Source: Corella eumyota
Taxonomy: Eukaryota; Chordata; Ascidiacea; Phlebobranchia; Corellidae
NCBI GenBank assembly: GCA_963082875.1
Contig: OY720101.1
Span: 13,787,671 to 13,851,670, forward strand
Direction of reading: 5' to 3'
DNA length: 64,000 bases
Positions 12,601-23,900 of the stretch are shown piece by piece. Every line of letters begins with the position of its first letter. Positions within the stretch are counted from its first letter, which is position 1. The notes beneath the pieces were generated by a model. The model saw only the letters and a program-made list of their open reading frames with translations, had not been told where the DNA came from and ran no database searches. The translations under genes and the position numbers were made by a program.

Positions 12601-14798
12601 GTAGTGTATGTAATATAGAGAGTATTATTCATTATAGTAATAAGCTATAGTATATAGTATAGTTAGGAATATAGCTAAGGTATATGTGATGTATTTATAA
12701 GTCAGTTTTTAATAATTTATGTGGTTATTATATTAGTATTGTTGTGTTGTATATTATTAGTTTAGATATGCATATGTAAATTTATTAATTTAGGTATTTT
12801 GTTTAAGTATGTTTGTAGAAAAGGTCATATTTTTGACTTTTTTCTTAATTTAGTGTTTTTTTTGCTAGTTTCTTGCAAGAGTTTTAAAATTGTTTAACTT
12901 TAGAAGATTGTTAATATTAAAAAAAAGGTTTAAATAAAATTTAATTTTAAGTTAAAATCGACGTGGAAGTCGACGGAAAATATTAAACAACCGAAAAAAA
13001 GTGAAAAAATTCGATCCCGAATTAATTCTGCTCCTGGCCATCAAATAACGCCGGATATTACCTTAAAGAAAAACTCGAAATTAAACGAAAATCATCAGTT
13101 TCCTGTTTATTTAGAAATTGAAACATCAGAAAAAGAAATGGTAAAATTAAATATGATTTTTTATGCCCTTTTTTTTAAACTTTTAGACCAAATAATGTAA
13201 ATTTGTATATTATTTTTTATATTTTAAACTAAAATATATAAAAAATAATTGAATAACTTTAACTTTTAATTTTTCTTATCAAATTTTAATTTTTAAAACT
13301 AACTTTTTTAGTTCATTTTTCCAATTTTTGTCATCATTTTAAACTTTTTATGCTATTTCAAATTAATTTGTTTTTACTTTTATATTTAGGCAGAACCGAC
13401 TTCTAATAATATAAAACAAAACCTGATATTAAGACCTCCGAATGAAACTAACACCGAAGTAACAGTTAGTTCTTGGAGGCATTCTTCCGAGACTCTAATT
13501 AACGGAAACTGTAACTACCAGGCATACGTAAGTTCATTTAAAGTTTTATATTGACGGTTATTTTTTTACTCCAAAATTGATAAAGTTAGTGTCACTGAAC
13601 ACAAAAATGGTTTTAACTTTAAATAATTTTACTTATTTTTCAAGTTATACAACTTTTAAAAAAAAATTTTAAATTAATTAAAAAAAAAAAGGAAAGCCCT
13701 GTTTGTGATGACATAGATAGTACTAGCTTGTATACATTTACTACGCTATTTGGTATTTCTACGTCACACTAAAAAATGGTAACCTGGTTTTGGGTATTCA
13801 TTATTTCTAATATTTTTTGAAATTAAATTATAAGTACCACAGACATTTTTTAGAAGTTATAAAGCAATTTTGTGATTCAGTGTCAACCATACTAACATGC
13901 TATATACAGCATCACTTGCAAAGTTGCAAAACTCTTCAATATAGCACTCTAAAAAGCTCTTAATCATAATTTTATAAATATTTTTTAAAAATATTTATTT
14001 TGTTTTTTAGTATCTTGGTTCGATGTTAATTCAAGAGTTAAAAGGAATAGAATCGACAAGAGAGGCTTGCACCAAAATGAAAAAATCAACCGGTGCTATG
14101 AAAAAAATTCCAACTATCACACTTGCTATTAATTATAAAGGAGTTAAATTTATCGACTTCAAATCAAAGGTATTTTTTGTTTTAAAACCTTTTTAATTTA
14201 TTTATACTTGATGTAGGAAGGTCGACTTCACAGTCTAAACATAAAGTAACATCAGTTACCCTGACTCAGTGTTGAGTTGCCTTTGCCAATTTTGGATATT
14301 ATAGATTATAATTACCCGATAATTATACTGCTGATTGGTTTTGGATCAACAGGAGTTTATACTTTTTATAGTGCTTTACTTAAGGGCACTTTGATACGTA
14401 ATCAATGGGGATCGAACCTAGAATATCAAAAAACTTATTTTAAGAAATATGTTATTTATATTTTTTAATTTTTCTTACAGCATGAAATAGCTGAGCACGA
14501 AATCCGAAATATTTCATTCACATCTCAAGACACCCATGACCTTTCGACCTTTGCTTACATCACCCATGACACGAGGACAGGTCACCATTATTGTCACGTG
14601 TTCAGGGTCACGACCTTGGTATGTGTTTTTGTAAAATTTTTAGGAAATGAAATAAAAATGTTTTTAATTTAAATTCAATATTTATGTTTTTAGGATATGG
14701 CCTACGAGATAATTTTAACTTTAGGTCAAGCTTTCGAAGTTGCTTACCAAATGATTTTAAACGAAAAATCAGCTTCGCATCCAAACGAAAAATCTTAA
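607..14798 (+). CDS. ANKS1: ANKS1/Odin-type adaptor, 3' part: disordered region, two SAM domains, PTB domain
   Basis: Family members are cytoplasmic adaptors that bind Eph/EGF-type receptors and other partners through SAM and PTB domains. Exons read by eye: 607-639, 1050-1127, 1675-1862, 2011-2184, 2247-2630, 2744-2791, 2869-2920, 3356-3429, 3653-3818, 4079-4605, 4781-4841, 5109-5189, 10524-10691, 10984-11127, 11227-11361, 11497-11600, 11779-12039, 12113-12193, 12952-13140, 13390-13527, 14011-14169, 14481-14618, 14694-14798 (TAA). All phases join, giving about 1,161 residues in the window. SAM1 ([13 protein letters not shown]...) spans 11497-11600 and 11779 onward; SAM2 ([12 protein letters not shown]...) ends in 12113-12193. 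The PTB domain ([49 protein letters not shown]) closely follows vertebrate ANKS1A/B. The ankyrin repeats would lie upstream, so the 5' end is missing. The region before SAM1 is Ser/Pro/Lys-rich, low-complexity and long for the family. The first exon (33 nt) is the least certain. Confidence 0.93.
741..1000 (-). mobile_element. tRNA-derived SINE, nearly full-length, inverted
   Basis: On the minus strand it reads from a B-box-like segment (GGTTCGATCCCCACTGC) through the shared body (actcctgctgagccaacac, gactgagtcagggtaac) to the AT-rich tail. The same body occurs at many other places in this window in either orientation, which identifies it as a dispersed element. It sits in the ANKS1 intron 640-1049. 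The A-box end is truncated or diverged. Confidence 0.85.
1250..1530 (+). mobile_element. tRNA-derived SINE, full-length
   Basis: The tRNA-like head has an A box (TGATGTAGTGATCAGAACA) and a B box (GGGTTTGATACCC). It is followed by the family body and a tail ending in taaggataaataaatata. It lies in the ANKS1 intron 1128-1674, in sense orientation to the gene. Confidence 0.88.
2975..3255 (+). mobile_element. tRNA-derived SINE, full-length
   Basis: Head with GTGGTGTAATGGTTAAAACAC (A box) and AGTTTGATCCTC (B box). The body includes GCGCCCTTGAGTGAGGCGCT, a potential stem-loop, and GAGACTGGGTCGGGGTAAC, then a tail with GGATAAATAG. Inserted in the ANKS1 intron 2921-3355. Confidence 0.9.
3440..3652 (+). 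repeat. Degenerate minisatellite, unit about 25 bp, in an ANKS1 intron
   Basis: About eight degenerate copies of a unit resembling ttttggtaaacacttttttat fill almost the whole intron between exons ending at 3429 and starting at 3653. The same unit fills most of the intron 4842-5108 of this gene. Every unit contains TTTTAG- or TTTTGG-TAAACA, so the array is rich in AGs behind pyrimidine tracts close to the real 3' splice site. Confidence 0.75.
3921..4052 (-). mobile_element. Second tRNA-derived repeat family, inverted
   Basis: On the minus strand it reads as a tRNA-like segment with a strong B box (TTGTGGTTCAAATCCCACC), preceded by a diverged A-box region (GTGGTATACTATACC). It is followed by an unrelated 3' part containing CACCCTTGAGCCCTGTGG. 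The body does not match the common SINE of this window, so it appears to be another family or a solitary tRNA-derived relic. It lies in the ANKS1 intron 3819-4078. Confidence 0.6.
4652..4708 (-). mobile_element. SINE head fragment
   Basis: A short inverted segment carries the B-box-like GGTTCAATCCCCATTGC of the common SINE (seen as caatggggattgaacc on the plus strand). It lies in the ANKS1 intron 4606-4780. The body is absent, so it is either a truncated copy or a chance tRNA-like relic. Confidence 0.5.
4856..5100 (+). repeat. Degenerate minisatellite, unit about 25-28 bp, in a second ANKS1 intron
   Basis: About nine degenerate units built on ttttagtaaacactttt occupy the intron between the exons ending at 4841 and starting at 5109. 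The unit is essentially that of the array at 3440-3652, with a full exon-rich stretch of about 1.2 kb between them. Confidence 0.75.
5190..10523 (+). other. Exceptionally large ANKS1 intron (5.3 kb)
   Basis: The flanking exons (5109-5189 and 10524-10691) join in phase, so this is a single intron unless it hides small alternative exons. It contains no SINE that I can see, unlike many small introns of the same gene. It holds two perfect TGACGTCA palindromes (6880-6887 and 9321-9328). The second is followed by a GATAATCAATTTATCGAT segment. No protein-like exon was recognised inside; the 63-residue reading frame near 8221 looks like chance. An internal promoter or enhancer is possible but is inference. 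Confidence 0.7.
11385..11460 (-). mobile_element. SINE tail fragment
   Basis: An inverted fragment of the 3' half of the common SINE (cgacttcacagcctaaacatagagtaa type sequence, here ccgacttcacagcctaaac). It makes up much of the 135-bp intron between the ANKS1 exons ending at 11361 and starting at 11497. Confidence 0.7.
11622..11750 (-). mobile_element. Two tandem SINE head fragments
   Basis: Two successive inverted B-box-like segments (seen on the plus strand as caatgggaatcgaacc near 11645 and cagtggggatcaaaccc near 11710) lie in the ANKS1 intron 11601-11778. No SINE body accompanies either one. Confidence 0.6.
12194..12951 (+). other. ANKS1 intron without recognisable features
   Basis: This 758-bp intron lies between the second SAM exon and the linker that leads to the PTB domain. 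It is AT-rich with several TA-rich stretches. I see no repeat, RNA gene or exon in it. Confidence 0.6.
14200..14430 (-). mobile_element. tRNA-derived SINE, inverted, head partly degraded
   Basis: On the minus strand it contains GGTTCGATCCCCATTG, the body GGTAACTGATGTTACTTTAT and the tail. It sits in the intron that splits the PTB domain (14170-14480), antisense to ANKS1. Confidence 0.85.
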
Positions 14799-16980
14799 CT
14801 TGTACACTTTTTATTTCTATTAAAATCTAGTTTTTATTTTCCATTTTTTTCTTTCTTTTTTTACTGCCAACAATGGTATTATTTTATGTTGTTAATATTA
14901 TGAAATTTTATTGTTAATACAACAAAAATTGTTACTAAATAGGTCTAGGTTTTTATATGAAATTTCTTTAACTTTTGTGCTTTAAGACTGGGGTAAATAT
15001 GTTATTAATAGTTTAGGTGTGGAGTTTTTAAATTTATTCTAGGGGTTACTTATTTAAGGGGGCTAAAAATATTCTTTTTAAAAAGATGAATTTCTTTGGG
15101 ATTGCCTATTCTGTTGGTAAGTATTTTGTCAGTAAATTGGGTTTAAAAATACCTTGGTTTACCCATTTTTAAGGTGCAGGGCATCTTAGGGGTGGGCTTT
15201 TCCAGAAGGGTAAGTTTTCTATAAGGGTTAAAATACTGGGGTTTACCTATTCCAAAGGTTGGTGTTCTAGGGGGTGAGTATTAAGGTTAAAGGGGGTTAT
15301 TTGTTGTAGTGCCAAAATATTACTGGTCACTGTTGGTGGCAGAGAGCAGTTTAAATACAAAAATGTCACATTTCAGGTTTTCAATAAAACGAAAAACCAA
15401 ATTCCTATAATTACTGGTTATTAGTTCCGCGAAATATACAGCTCATATTTGATTATATATTTCGCTGTATTTTGGGAATGTAAATTATGATAATTTTTCG
15501 ATAAAATACGTGTTTAAATGTAAGTTATAAATTCCTTGAAATTGATTAAAATTTACGATACCAAGTTCAACGATTTTTGACAAAAACTATAAATTTTTAC
15601 TTTTTGTAGAGTTTACATTTTAAATAATTAACAATTTTACATTTTTAATGAATATATATACTTAACATATGCAGTTTAAAATGTATTTAAAACAACTGAA
15701 GCTCTATATGACATTACCAGCTCTTTTTAAATTACAATACAGCGCTTTTTGAGTTAAACTTGCCCTAAAACAAAACGTTTACTTTAAAAAAAACTACGCA
15801 GACTAAAAAATAAAAGCGCGCCAAATGGATTTTCATTGGAATGATTGTTAGTTCCACTGTTACGACATAACATTTGTATTGTGATTTCGTTGTTACGTGA
15901 TTATTAACTATAATAGAGTAATACTTACTAACTTATTTAGTTAGGTAGCAGGTAGTTGATGTATAATATTGCAGATTTATGAAAAATGGTGGTTTTTACA
16001 CTAATTGCAGTATTGAATGTCAATTTTAAAAGCTTAATTTATAAAACATCCGAAAGCTGATAGCTGTAATCATGAGATTTTCCTGTTTATTTGGGATTGA
16101 TTGCATTACTGCAAACTGCAGCCTGCATTTAAAATTTTAGCTTGTGTTTTTACATTACTGGATATAACAATATCAAAGGTAAGAGTTTTTTACACTACGT
16201 AACCTTAACCATTTTTATTTATATAAAGTCATATGCTAATTCATAACACATTTTTTAGTTTTTGTTACATCACAGTTTTTTTAAGTCGGCCATTACGTCA
16301 CGTCGTTAATTTAAAGTTTCAAAACTTGCTCTGCGTTGCGAAATACTTAAGCTAGGTAGGTCTACTACTTTTCAGTAATCGCACCTAAATTTGAAAGTTA
16401 TTTCTAGTGTCAGTTTATGAAAATATACATTCTTAATATTATATCCATATAATTAAATCATCACAAAATCTACCAAAGTTATTTTTAGTTATTTTAATTA
16501 TAGTTCTTTAAAAACCGACAAGTCTACTTAAAACAACCACATTAGTCGATTGTACACACTTAGGTTTATTTAATACCTCTTGAAGCATATTAAATTCAAT
16601 CTATCAAAATTAATTCAAGACCACATACTTCTATTAAAAGTTACTTCTGGATAATATGGCCGCAAGAAATTGAGAATTAGTTTTTATTAAAAAATGACTA
16701 ACTCTAGAAACCGAAACATAGGTTTTGTTTTATCAACAAAAATAACGTGTGTCATAGTCTGAAAATCTGGATATATTTCTTGTTTAAATGTCATATTCTT
16801 AATGTTAAATTTTGACTATGTTGCCTAATGATATGATAAATTATACCTTGACCCATTCTCACGTTACTTTTATCAGTTTTGAATGTTGTTGACCCAATAA
16901 AGTTGCCTGATCGGGCTGGTTGATTTTTGGACTCGGCAGGAGAAAATATCATCAGCAACTAAACTCATGATTTTTTGTCG
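14799..16980. other. ANKS1 3' UTR and intergenic spacer
   Basis: Apart from the candidate polyadenylation signal, this 2.2-kb stretch is AT-rich sequence with no reading frame, RNA gene or repeat that I can support. It separates the ANKS1 gene from the convergent VEGF-like gene. Confidence 0.6.
15383..15388 (+). promoter_or_regulatory. Candidate polyadenylation signal of ANKS1
   Basis: An AATAAA hexamer lies 585 nt after the ANKS1 stop codon. I did not notice a closer canonical hexamer on the plus strand. Function is inferred from position only. Confidence 0.4.
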
Positions 16981-17500
16981 GGGTTATATCATAAAGTCAA
17001 TAATATTCTAAACTTGTACAACTTGAGACTGGGTTGGGGTAATAACATGAGGTCAATAATATCTTAAACTTGTACAATTTGAGACTGGGTTGGGGTAATA
17101 TCATGAGGTCAATAATATTTTAAACTTGTACAACTTAAAACTGGGTTAGAGTAATATCATGAGGTCAATAATATCCTAAATTTGTACAACTTAAGACTGG
17201 GTCGGGTTAATATATTAAGGTCAATCAATAATATCCTAAACTTGTATAACTTAAGACTGGATTGGGGTAAGATTATGAGGTCAATAATATCTTAAACTTG
17301 TACAACTTGATGCTGTGTTAGGGTGATGTTATGAGGTCAATAATATCTTAAACTTGGACAACTTGAGACTGGGTTGGGGTAATGTCACGAGGTTAATAAT
17401 ATCTTAAACTTGTACAGCTTGAAACTGTGTTAGGGTGATGTTATGAGGTCAATAATATCTTAAACTTGTAAAACTTGAAACTGGTTTGAAGTATTATAAG
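16981..17500 (+). repeat. 56-bp minisatellite derived from a SINE (array 1)
   Basis: About nine copies of a 56-bp unit. Its core, ACTTGAGACTGGGTTGGGGT, preceded by ATAATATCTTAAACTTG, matches the 3' body of the common SINE (ATAATATCCCAAACTG then ACTTGAGACTGGGTCGGGGT). Units differ by scattered substitutions and small indels. The same unit forms a second array in an ECH1 intron at 30953-31275. Confidence 0.9.
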
Positions 17501-17650
17501 GCTATCAAGATCTTTGGCTTAATTTAAATAATATTTCAAAATTTACACTGCAAAGCTTACTTTCCCACATAAAGTATTTATCAATTTATAAATAAAATAA
17601 GATTAGCTTACCAAAAAAACAAAAACACAAATTTTTAGAAATTACAAAAA

Positions 17651-17656
17651 TTTATT
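17651..17656 (-). promoter_or_regulatory. Candidate polyadenylation signal of the VEGF-like gene
   Basis: TTTATT on the plus strand reads AATAAA on the minus strand, about 280 nt beyond the candidate last coding exon. Inferred from position. Confidence 0.35.
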
Positions 17657-17935
17657 TATAAAGCTTAAGTGAAAATAAATAAGATTTACGGAAAACGAAT
17701 TTTCCAACATTAATAAATATGAATGGGAGAACCATTATAAATTAATACGACAAGAAGAAAAAAAACACATCAAAAATTAATTTAATAGGTAAGCGAGAAA
17801 ACACAAAAAACAAATAAATATACCAAGAAGAAAAAGAGACGTCATCAAAATAAATGGAACTTTTTAATTTACATCATACGGGCTTGGCAATTAAAATGTC
17901 GCTTGTGGCTAAACAAGATTTCGAATGCATTTGCG

Positions 17936-20900
17936 TCACGGCCTTCTTCTGTGCGGTAAAGATTAAGAGTGACGTCATAAAGAATGAATAATACATAGGT
18001 GACAAAATATACAATCCCTGTCACAGACAAGAACGTACGTGACCATAAAATTCAATGAAAAGACGACGTTTTTTTCATTGAGTCCCAACAACACAAAAAT
18101 TGGAATGTCAAAATGTTTTTGATGTTTTTACAGCATTTAAAATGGTGTATTTTTGAAGAAAGATGTACTCCACTTTTTCATTTTTATCATCGATTTAAGA
18201 AGGTCGACTTCACGGCCTAAATAGGGGGTAATTTTTTTACCCAGACCCAGTCTCGATATACATTTGACAGTTTTAAAATTTGTTGCTGTTATTTTATATT
18301 TGGCTTAACATGAGTTATCACCGTTTACAGCGTTTTATTCAAGGGTACCACGACTTATAAGCAGTGGGAATCGAACCTATGACCTCATTTAGTGGAGCCA
18401 AGTGGTCTAAACACTACACCACATCAATACAACATCACATGCTGCAAATACGTCCTCCGTCATCCTAATGTTTACTGATTTTTGTTATTTTAGTAACCAC
18501 GTCGCCCTCGGAACGAATTTAATGATGCACATCTGTAGATAAAAAGAAGTTGGTAAACAAAAGTGTCATATTTTATATATAGTTTTGATATGACAGTCGC
18601 TAGCTACGCCCTTAATTAACTTAGGCTAAATGATAATACTTCTTACGAATACTAGAAAAGTACTTAAAGTCGCGTCTTACAGAGACCGGTCGGTACTTAG
18701 AAAGATAACCACTGCTGATATGTCGTAGCATCAAGACGCTAAAGGTACTTATGTTGGCTCAATAAGCAATCAACTAGGTAATGATCAGATAATACCATTA
18801 GCTCATTACTATTCTAAACAGGTCTTGGTAATTTGGTCATATGGTAAAGACCGACTTACAGTTTGCAAAGTTACTTTCGTTAAATTGACTGTTGATGGAT
18901 TTTTGGGCTTGACGACTACCATTAGTGACTTACTTAACAGTGCTACGATATAACACAGAGGGCATTAAACCAAGGGTATTATGTCTTAACCACCGTGCCT
19001 ATCTTAAAAGATGATAAAATAAAAAGTTATGTTTACCTGCAATGGTCCCGACTGTAGTGAGCCCCTCTTTTTGCACACGCTTTCATATTTAACTTTTTAC
19101 GCCGACATTCACACGAACAACTTTCTCTATCTTGATTAAAACGCAAATGGAACAAAATATCAGGGTGGCAGGGACTGCATACGCACTGGCACCTGTCCGG
19201 GTTCCATTGTTTTCGGGGACCGCAGTCCCGGGGGGTGCACCGGTCTACACACTTGCATTTTTCCTGGTTCCAAATTTCGTTGGCCGAGCATTCATGTTGT
19301 ATACATTCTGGTTCGTATGCACTAAAGTAAAAAAAATAGATTAGTTTTGTGGCAAAACGAAGTGGCTACGGCACTATAGCTTTTATATATGAGCCCTTTG
19401 GTTCGATCCCCACTACTTCTATATGTTTAAGTTAGGCTCTAGTGATATCTAATACTGTAGGGTTAAAAAGATAATATTCAAAATGGCAAATAAAAAAGGG
19501 GTTGTGTTAACTGAAGAAAATTAATCGTTTCTTTAAATTTAACATAACATTAATATATTTACAGACAAAAAATGCGTTTTAATTATTAAGATTAACTTTA
19601 TTTTTATTTATTTAAACACACTAAGAATGAAAATAATTATAAACAAATTTGTTTACTATAAATATGTTGTTAAATACTTGGCAATCTGCGTAACGTTAAA
19701 AAAAGGAATTTTTATTGGAAGTTAGTAGGTGGTCTGTTAGGCAATGTTTAGCAGAACATAACCGCTTAAAAAACCACATGTTATTTTAAGTAATTCAACT
19801 TTTGTGTTTTAGTAATATAAGGTGCAAAAATTGTTTAGTCATTTTGGTATTAAAATTTTTTACCAGTCATTTTCTAGAATAAGCCTTATGACATGGCGAA
19901 TTTTTAAGTTAAAAATAATGATTTTATTTTTATAGAAATCAATTTTTCTCTTACTTTAGGCAGGCGCATTCTTCATGATGAGTAAAATTCAAAGTAATAT
20001 ATTCAAAACTTTTTCGAGATTCGAACTGTCGCAAAAACTGTAAAAAAAATCAAAAATTTAATTTTCTATAAAAAAAACATTATTAACTAAAAAAATCATT
20101 TATTAACTGAAGTTTGGTTCATTTTAAATCATAAGACAACAATTTGAAATTTTGTAACCTTGCTGTCAATATTTTGCTAACGACCGTCAGATACCCACAG
20201 AAAATTCAGCCAAAATAAACAAATTTTGAGTTTTTTAACCTAATTGTGTATCTCCTATCAACATTACTAATACAACACCAGCGTTTACTTTGTTTGGTAA
20301 TATAACAGTTATGTGGTAATGAATAATTTGCATGTTGTCGCATATATTTAACGTAAAATCACTTGTTCTGTTTAGGGCCGTCTCGTTTTTAGGGCGGCTC
20401 TTGTTAAACACTGTCTAAATGTTTATTGAGAAATTGATTATATGATACATTGACCAATTCTAAGACATGCGGTTTTAGGGGTTCGATCCCCGCTACTGTT
20501 GACATATCGTCAAAAATTTTGTCTAAGTCGTAAATGTAGCGGTTTGGTGACCATGTGATTTTGTAAGATATAACGACGTGTTAAAGTTTAATGACTATGA
20601 CATATTTTAAACCATAAACTAACTTTTATTGTTTTCATATTGCATCATTATTTAAATTGTTACAATTTTCATTTATGGGTGAAAAAGACGAGTAAAAAAT
20701 TATAAGTTTTTTAAAATAGAAAACAACACCAAATATTATAAAGCGTATATATTGAAATAACTATAAGAATTATGTATTTGTTTAGGCGCTTTTTTAACCC
20801 ATCCTTAAATTAACCCCAGCACCTATAAATCATAATTATATTGTTATATCCCCAGCTTGTAAATAGTAAAGAATTAGGGTTAAAAATATTGTTTAAAATG

Positions 20901-23900
20901 CCATATATGCTCTTAAAGGGATGTTTGCCTTTTGGTGTGTTTGTCGATCCAATTTTGTGCAGCTGCAGTTTCTTTAACCCTATTGTGGCGAATTTTATTT
21001 GCTTTTCTCTGGTATTTTATAATTAGGGTGCAAAGTTTTATATAGTGTTGATCGTTTATGGCTAAAGTGGTAAGGTATTGTATGTCAGTTTAAATACAAA
21101 TAAAATGTGGTGGTAAAAAAGTCGGTGTTTGCTTATGGCTTAACTTATAACCCACTATGAACAAAAAAATACAAAACAATCTTTTTTTCGGTGGAAAAAA
21201 TGGTATATGTTGAAAATCGACCTATAACCTTACTTAAGCCGTTGCCAAAATTTAAAGGCCTACCGTTAAAGCACTGCGTGCGTTCATAACTTTAGCAAAT
21301 GTTATATAAAACAAGTATGTATTTACAATGTGTATTTTTCGGATTACCATGTATTACAGCATATATTAAATTCAATTTAAACTCATTACAAAGTACGGAG
21401 CGCTGTTAAATACACAAGCTTTAAAATATACCGGTGAAGTGTAAGACAAAACCAATTTTTGCATTTCAATCGCGTGTTTATGAGCTTAACCTATCACCTC
21501 TCAAGACAGATTTGAGAGCTAGCTAAATGAACGTTACTTAAACAGGCGTAAATTGCAAATGCGGCGATATTTCGTCTAATTTACCTGTACTTCAGTTGTA
21601 TACTCAACAGTCGGTTTGCACACGAGACTGTCGCTCTGACAGCATCCTGAACATTTCATGATTTTAACACAACTCGGCGTAAAGAGGGCATCGGGGGGGA
21701 GACTGGGATGTATATCTCTTATGTTTACAATTTCTTCTCGCACGGTACATATCGTGCTTTCCAATGCTGCCTGTACATCTAAAAAAATAAACAAAACTTC
21801 GGTTAGGTAAAAAATGGCACCTGATTTTTTTAAAGGCTAAATAAGTGTAATTAAAAGCTGAAAATGTTCAGGGTTTATTTTTAGCTGTTTAAAACTCCAA
21901 AGCGGTATGTTAAAGTCCAAACTTTACCGCTGTGATGATGAAATATTTGTAATGGTTAGTTTTCGAAGTAATACACATATGTGGTCAAGTAATTTCATTG
22001 TATACGTGACTACTATACCGTATCAACCCAGAAAAAAGTTACTTAGCCTTATGTTTAGCCTAAAGAAGTAAATTTTTGACCTTAATCTTAACTTCTTGAG
22101 GCTTACTGTCTATTTAGAGTTTTTAAATTAAAATTTTTTGATATTTTTAGTGATTTTTGGTTTTAAATTAAAATACAGTGTTGAAATTTAGTTATAAATA
22201 TTTTTTAGCATGGCCTTGTTTACTTCGAGCCTATTTTGTTTTCATGCCATTTATTTAATCCAGGAGAATTTAAAAAGATTAATTTTTACATCAGATAACA
22301 GCGCGGCAGAAAAACTTGTAAATTTCCTATAGCCTATTAAACGATTATATCCATTTTCACATATTTTCCTTTACGCAAACGGCCAAGTAAATTACTGTAT
22401 TTGAAAAGGTAACTATATATTACAATAACCACAATATAAGGATGCTGCAGAATTAACTACAGTACTATTAATTTGTAAACATAATTGGTAAGATTTTTGT
22501 CTAGTCTAGCCTGTCAGGTTAAGTGCCTAAGGGTAACAAGGCCATTACGTTATCAGCAATATCATAACACCATTACAAACTAGCGTATAGTAGAAATCGT
22601 AATAATACACTTAAATTGTAGGTGTAGTAATAATACTACATGACTACCGGATAGAGATATGTAGTATTATCATAATACCTAAACATTAAATGGTTAATTT
22701 AAATAAGGGTTGGCGTAATTTAGGAATTTTACTACGAAGTTTTGACCTACAGTAACCTAGTATTACCCGCCTTTTGTCCTGACATAAAGGTGTTACCTAG
22801 GCCGAGCGCGCGCCACTTTTTCATGTAGTTGTGTTTAGATGACAGGGTTTTCAAATCGAATTCCTTAAATTATTTACGTTTTGACTTTAATTGGCAGTTA
22901 GTTTTAACGCCTCCATTTAACATTGCTCAGATTTTTATCATTTTAAAAGTCACGTACTTGATTTTGAAATAGAATTAGAAAATTTCCAAGCATTTCCTTT
23001 ATAAAAATTCCAACCATAATTAACTCCGGATTTAATGTGGCATGTGACAAATTAACGCATTATAAAATCATCATTTATTAAATTTTTAAAAATTATAATT
23101 TTTTTTTCCAGTCTGCCTAACTTCAAGGCTGTGCAAATTGAATTAATGACACGTTCGCCTACCCTTATTAAATATTTGTTTAATGGTTAATCTTGTAGGT
23201 TGAACACCCAAAGTTATCAGCCCTTAATACAATAATATTTACATTTAAATGTTAAATTAATACAACTAAACGCAATGTATGCTCTTTGGTCCAACAACAA
23301 AATGTTAGGGTTTTGAATTTATTTCTAATATGTGAAAACCAACTTTTTAGCCTAAAAAAGTTTAATTTAGTCACCTGTCCCAGCCTTTTGACAATACTAG
23401 TTAATGTTGGTAACCTTGTGATATTATATTAACCTTGTCTTGTGCATTTTTGTACCAAATTCAGTAAAACTAATGATGTTATAATATTGCAATAATTTAA
23501 TCTCGCCTTATCTGTAAAAAGTAATATTGACATTGTGGTGTTGCTTGTTTATTAACCCGACGAATGATGTGTGTAAATAAAACGGTTATATATTAAAAAA
23601 AGTAAAGTTCCTAGGTATGTATATTATGTCTATGTTACCTTGAAATGATGGAACTTTGACAACTCCTTCCGCTTTATTAGAACAGCTGACAAGTAGCAGA
23701 AAAATTGTTGTTAAAATTTTAGGAATTGACGTGATATCCTCTGCTCGATGTTTTGAATTTCTCAAATTTTTTGAAAGGATGCTGTTATTATTTCGCCCGT
23801 CTAAAAACAAGTCTGTCGCGTTGGGCTTTTTTGTGTTGAATATAAACATCTTGGTTGGCGTCTTGAGTTGTTTTTTACTTGGCCTTGACAGCTTATGTTC

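Noticed and set aside
18945-18995. tRNA-like segment on the minus strand
   Set aside because: A weak A-box-like resemblance (ggcacggtggttaagaca) without stems; probably an old SINE relic at most.
19132-19344. Plus-strand 70-codon frame
   Set aside because: It is the antisense of the cysteine-rich VEGF exon.
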